From an uncultured Pelagibacteraceae bacterium (GTDB taxonomy: Bacteria; Pseudomonadota; Alphaproteobacteria; Pelagibacterales; Pelagibacteraceae): DNA of 64,000 nucleotides. Below are positions 62,333 through 64,000 of this stretch, one piece after another; within the stretch, counting starts at the first letter, position 1; each line of letters opens with the position of its first letter. The stretch covers positions 1-64,000 of the forward strand of contig CACDWM010000006.1 of NCBI GenBank assembly GCA_902556505.1, read 5' to 3'. The notes under the pieces were generated by a model. The model was not told the origin of the DNA. It saw only the letters and a program-made list of their open reading frames with translations, and searched no databases. The position numbers and the translations under genes are program-made.

Positions 62333-63166
62333 CAGCGGGATTATGGTTGGAACTTTAGTCAATCTTGGTTTTATTGATTTATTTCCAACAATTATATTTT
62401 TGTCATAATTTTCCAAATCAACTTCAGGATGGGGGTTTCCATCATTAATTAATGGCCATGCATCACAAGCTCTATAACCAAATAAAATTAAGGGTCTTGA
62501 GTTATTCATTTGATTGTGTCCAGACCCATGAACTGATCTACAATGAAAAAATACTACTGTTCCTGCTGTGCCAGTTATAGAAACACTATCTTTAGTTCCT
62601 ATTTTATTTTTTTTAGTGTCTATTTTTCCAACAAAATAATTTTCTTTGCTGTGGTGGCTGTACAATTTCTTTTTGTGTGAATTCTTTATTATTTTAAGTG
62701 GCCCATTTTTCTCGTAGCAATCATCTAAATATATACCAACTGTAATTAAATCATCGTTTGTATGAGGGTAAAAAGCCCAATCTTGGTGCCATCCAATTTC
62801 ACTGCCTTTTTTCTTATTTGGAAGCTTAAAATTTAATTTACCTAGATGAAATCTTACTGTTCCACCTAATAATTTTTTAGCTATGGATATAATTCTTTTA
62901 TCTCTAGATAATTCATAGAAAACTTTATGCCTGTTCTGAGGATTATTTAGTCTTAGAATTTCTTTATTTTTTGGAGAACCTGAATTGTAGACAAAATGGT
63001 AATTATCATAAGACTGAGTTCCATTTGTGCCATTACCTTTTTTTCTTTTTTTTTCTTTTGAAATTACTTCATTAACAATTTTATTAATTTTATTTATCTT
63101 TGTTTGAGAAATTAGATTTTCTTTAACTAGAAAGCCATTTTTTTTAAATAAATTTAAATCATTCAT
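62285..63166 (-). CDS. Phytanoyl-CoA dioxygenase (PhyH)-family Fe(II)/2OG oxygenase
   Basis: GWHQDWAFYPHTNDDLITVGIYLDDC (HxD) and VHGSGHNQMNNSRPLILFGYR distal His/Arg. Confidence 0.85.
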   Translation of the reverse strand: MNDLNLFKKNGFLVKENLISQTKINKINKIVNEVISKEKKRKKGNGTNGTQSYDNYHFVYNSGSPKNKEILRLNNPQNRHKVFYELSRDKRIISIAKKLLGGTVRFHLGKLNFKLPNKKKGSEIGWHQDWAFYPHTNDDLITVGIYLDDCYEKNGPLKIIKNSHKKKLYSHHSKENYFVGKIDTKKNKIGTKDSVSITGTAGTVVFFHCRSVHGSGHNQMNNSRPLILFGYRACDAWPLINDGNPHPEVDLENYDKNIIVGNKSIKPRLTKVPTIIPLPKKKNYVSIYELQKN

Positions 63167-63248
63167 AAAGTCAGATTATTAAAATAAATCTTCTTAGAAA
63201 AAATTACAATGATTATTGTGTTATAAAAATATCAGTGAATGTTATTTG

Positions 63249-63282
63249 TTAATCCGAGAATTTAAAATAATTCCCGGATTAA
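63249..63282 (-). terminator. Hairpin downstream of znuA
   Basis: TTAATCCG-GAATT.../AATT-CCGGATTAA inverted repeat followed by AT-rich DNA. Confidence 0.6.
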
Positions 63283-63295
63283 ACCTAATTTTTAA

Positions 63296-64000
63296 TTAAC
63301 AGCCTTTGAAAGATGCAGACATATTTCTAATTAAATTGAAATATAGATCTTTACCTGGGTCTAATGTTGCACCTAGAGGATCTAGAACACCTGTTTTAAT
63401 CTTCATATCTTTTGCTACTGCATTGATAATATCAGGATTAAACTGAGGTTCTGAGAATACACAAGCTACTTTATCATGATCGATAATTTCTCTAATTTCA
63501 GCAAGTTGTTCAGCTCCAGGCATAACATCTGTATTAACAGTAAATGCACCTAATACTTTTACGTTAAATCTTTCCTCAAAATATTGATAAGCGTCATGGA
63601 ATACAATTGAAGAAACGCTGTTACTTAAATCTGTCATTACCTCAATTGTAAGTTTATCGATTTTTTGTAAAGCTTTAGCTAAATTACTTTTATATTTAGC
63701 CTCGTTTTTAGGATCATTTTCAATTAAATGTTCTGCCATTTCATTTAACATAGCTTTTGCATTAATTGGGTCCAACCAAATGTGTGGATCAAATTCACCA
63801 TGCGCATGTCCATCATGATCGTCATGTCCGTGGTCGTCATGATCATCTTCTTTCTTACCATGATCATCATGGTCGTGATCATCTTCTTTCTTACCATGAT
63901 CGTCATGGTCGTGATCATCTTCCTTTTTACCGTGGTCATCATGTCCATGGTCGTCATGATCGTCTTCTTTTTTACCATGATCGTCATGTCCGTGATCGTC
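63296..64000 (-). CDS. znuA: Zinc ABC transporter substrate-binding protein ZnuA, partial (5' end beyond window)
   Basis: Reverse frame reads through to window edge: (DDHGHDDHGKKED)n...GEFDPHIWLDPINAKAMLNEMAEH...; the ORF track only called it from an internal Met. Confidence 0.9.
   Translation of the reverse strand, partial: DDHGHDDHGKKEDDHDDHGHDDHGKKEDDHDHDDHGKKEDDHDHDDHGKKEDDHDDHGHDDHDGHAHGEFDPHIWLDPINAKAMLNEMAEHLIENDPKNEAKYKSNLAKALQKIDKLTIEVMTDLSNSVSSIVFHDAYQYFEERFNVKVLGAFTVNTDVMPGAEQLAEIREIIDHDKVACVFSEPQFNPDIINAVAKDMKIKTGVLDPLGATLDPGKDLYFNLIRNMSASFKGC

Noticed and set aside
63745-63987. 80-aa Met/Thr-rich reverse ORF (MTIMVKKKTIMTTMDM...)
   Set aside because: Out-of-frame reading of the ZnuA His-rich repeat; the ZnuA frame is open to the window edge.
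63780-64000. CRISPR-like short repeats
   Set aside because: Repeats are in-frame codons for a His/Asp-rich protein segment, without unique spacers or cas genes.

Overview
AT-rich, tightly packed bacterial chromosome segment. Gene order and codon bias look like SAR11/Pelagibacterales (Alphaproteobacteria); this is inference, no search was run. The first ~37 kb is mostly core: fabZ-lpxD-lpxA-lpxI-lpxB, gltX, lexA, trpE-G-D-C, a PpiD/SurA-like foldase, tpiA, secG, pyrG, kdsA, eno, ftsB, lipA, pncC, pgpA, ispDF, ntrYX, trkAH, an Aap/Bzt-type amino-acid ABC transporter, three tRNAs (Arg-TCT, Asn-GTT, Cys-GCA), valS, ilvD and a mannose-1-P guanylyltransferase. From ~37.8 to ~63.2 kb there is an almost continuous phosphorus island: diacylglycerol kinase, PlcP-like phosphoesterase + glycosyltransferase (phospholipid-to-glycolipid remodelling), phoR, an orphan secreted protein, pstSCAB-phoU-phoB, sixA/ppk/ppx, an aquaglyceroporin + arsenate reductase + small membrane protein set, and a glycerol-3-phosphate module (short glpD, ugpB-A-E-E'-C, ugpQ, a 2H-phosphoesterase-like protein), followed by a PhyH-family dioxygenase and a partial His-rich znuA. 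Main hunt results: (1) the ~8 kb G3P module is bracketed by a 112-bp imperfect direct repeat (13 mismatches, 41-bp perfect core) whose distal copy is the PhyH 3' end and whose proximal copy is an orphan PhyH tail next to a C-terminally truncated glpD, suggesting an insertion or recombination scar; (2) 7-4-7 Pho-box-like motifs at pstS, at the dagK/plcP divergent region and, inside the repeat, at the arsenate genes; (3) a tandem ugpE duplication; (4) single-base frameshifts in trpG and eno; (5) an orphan secreted protein between phoR and pstS.
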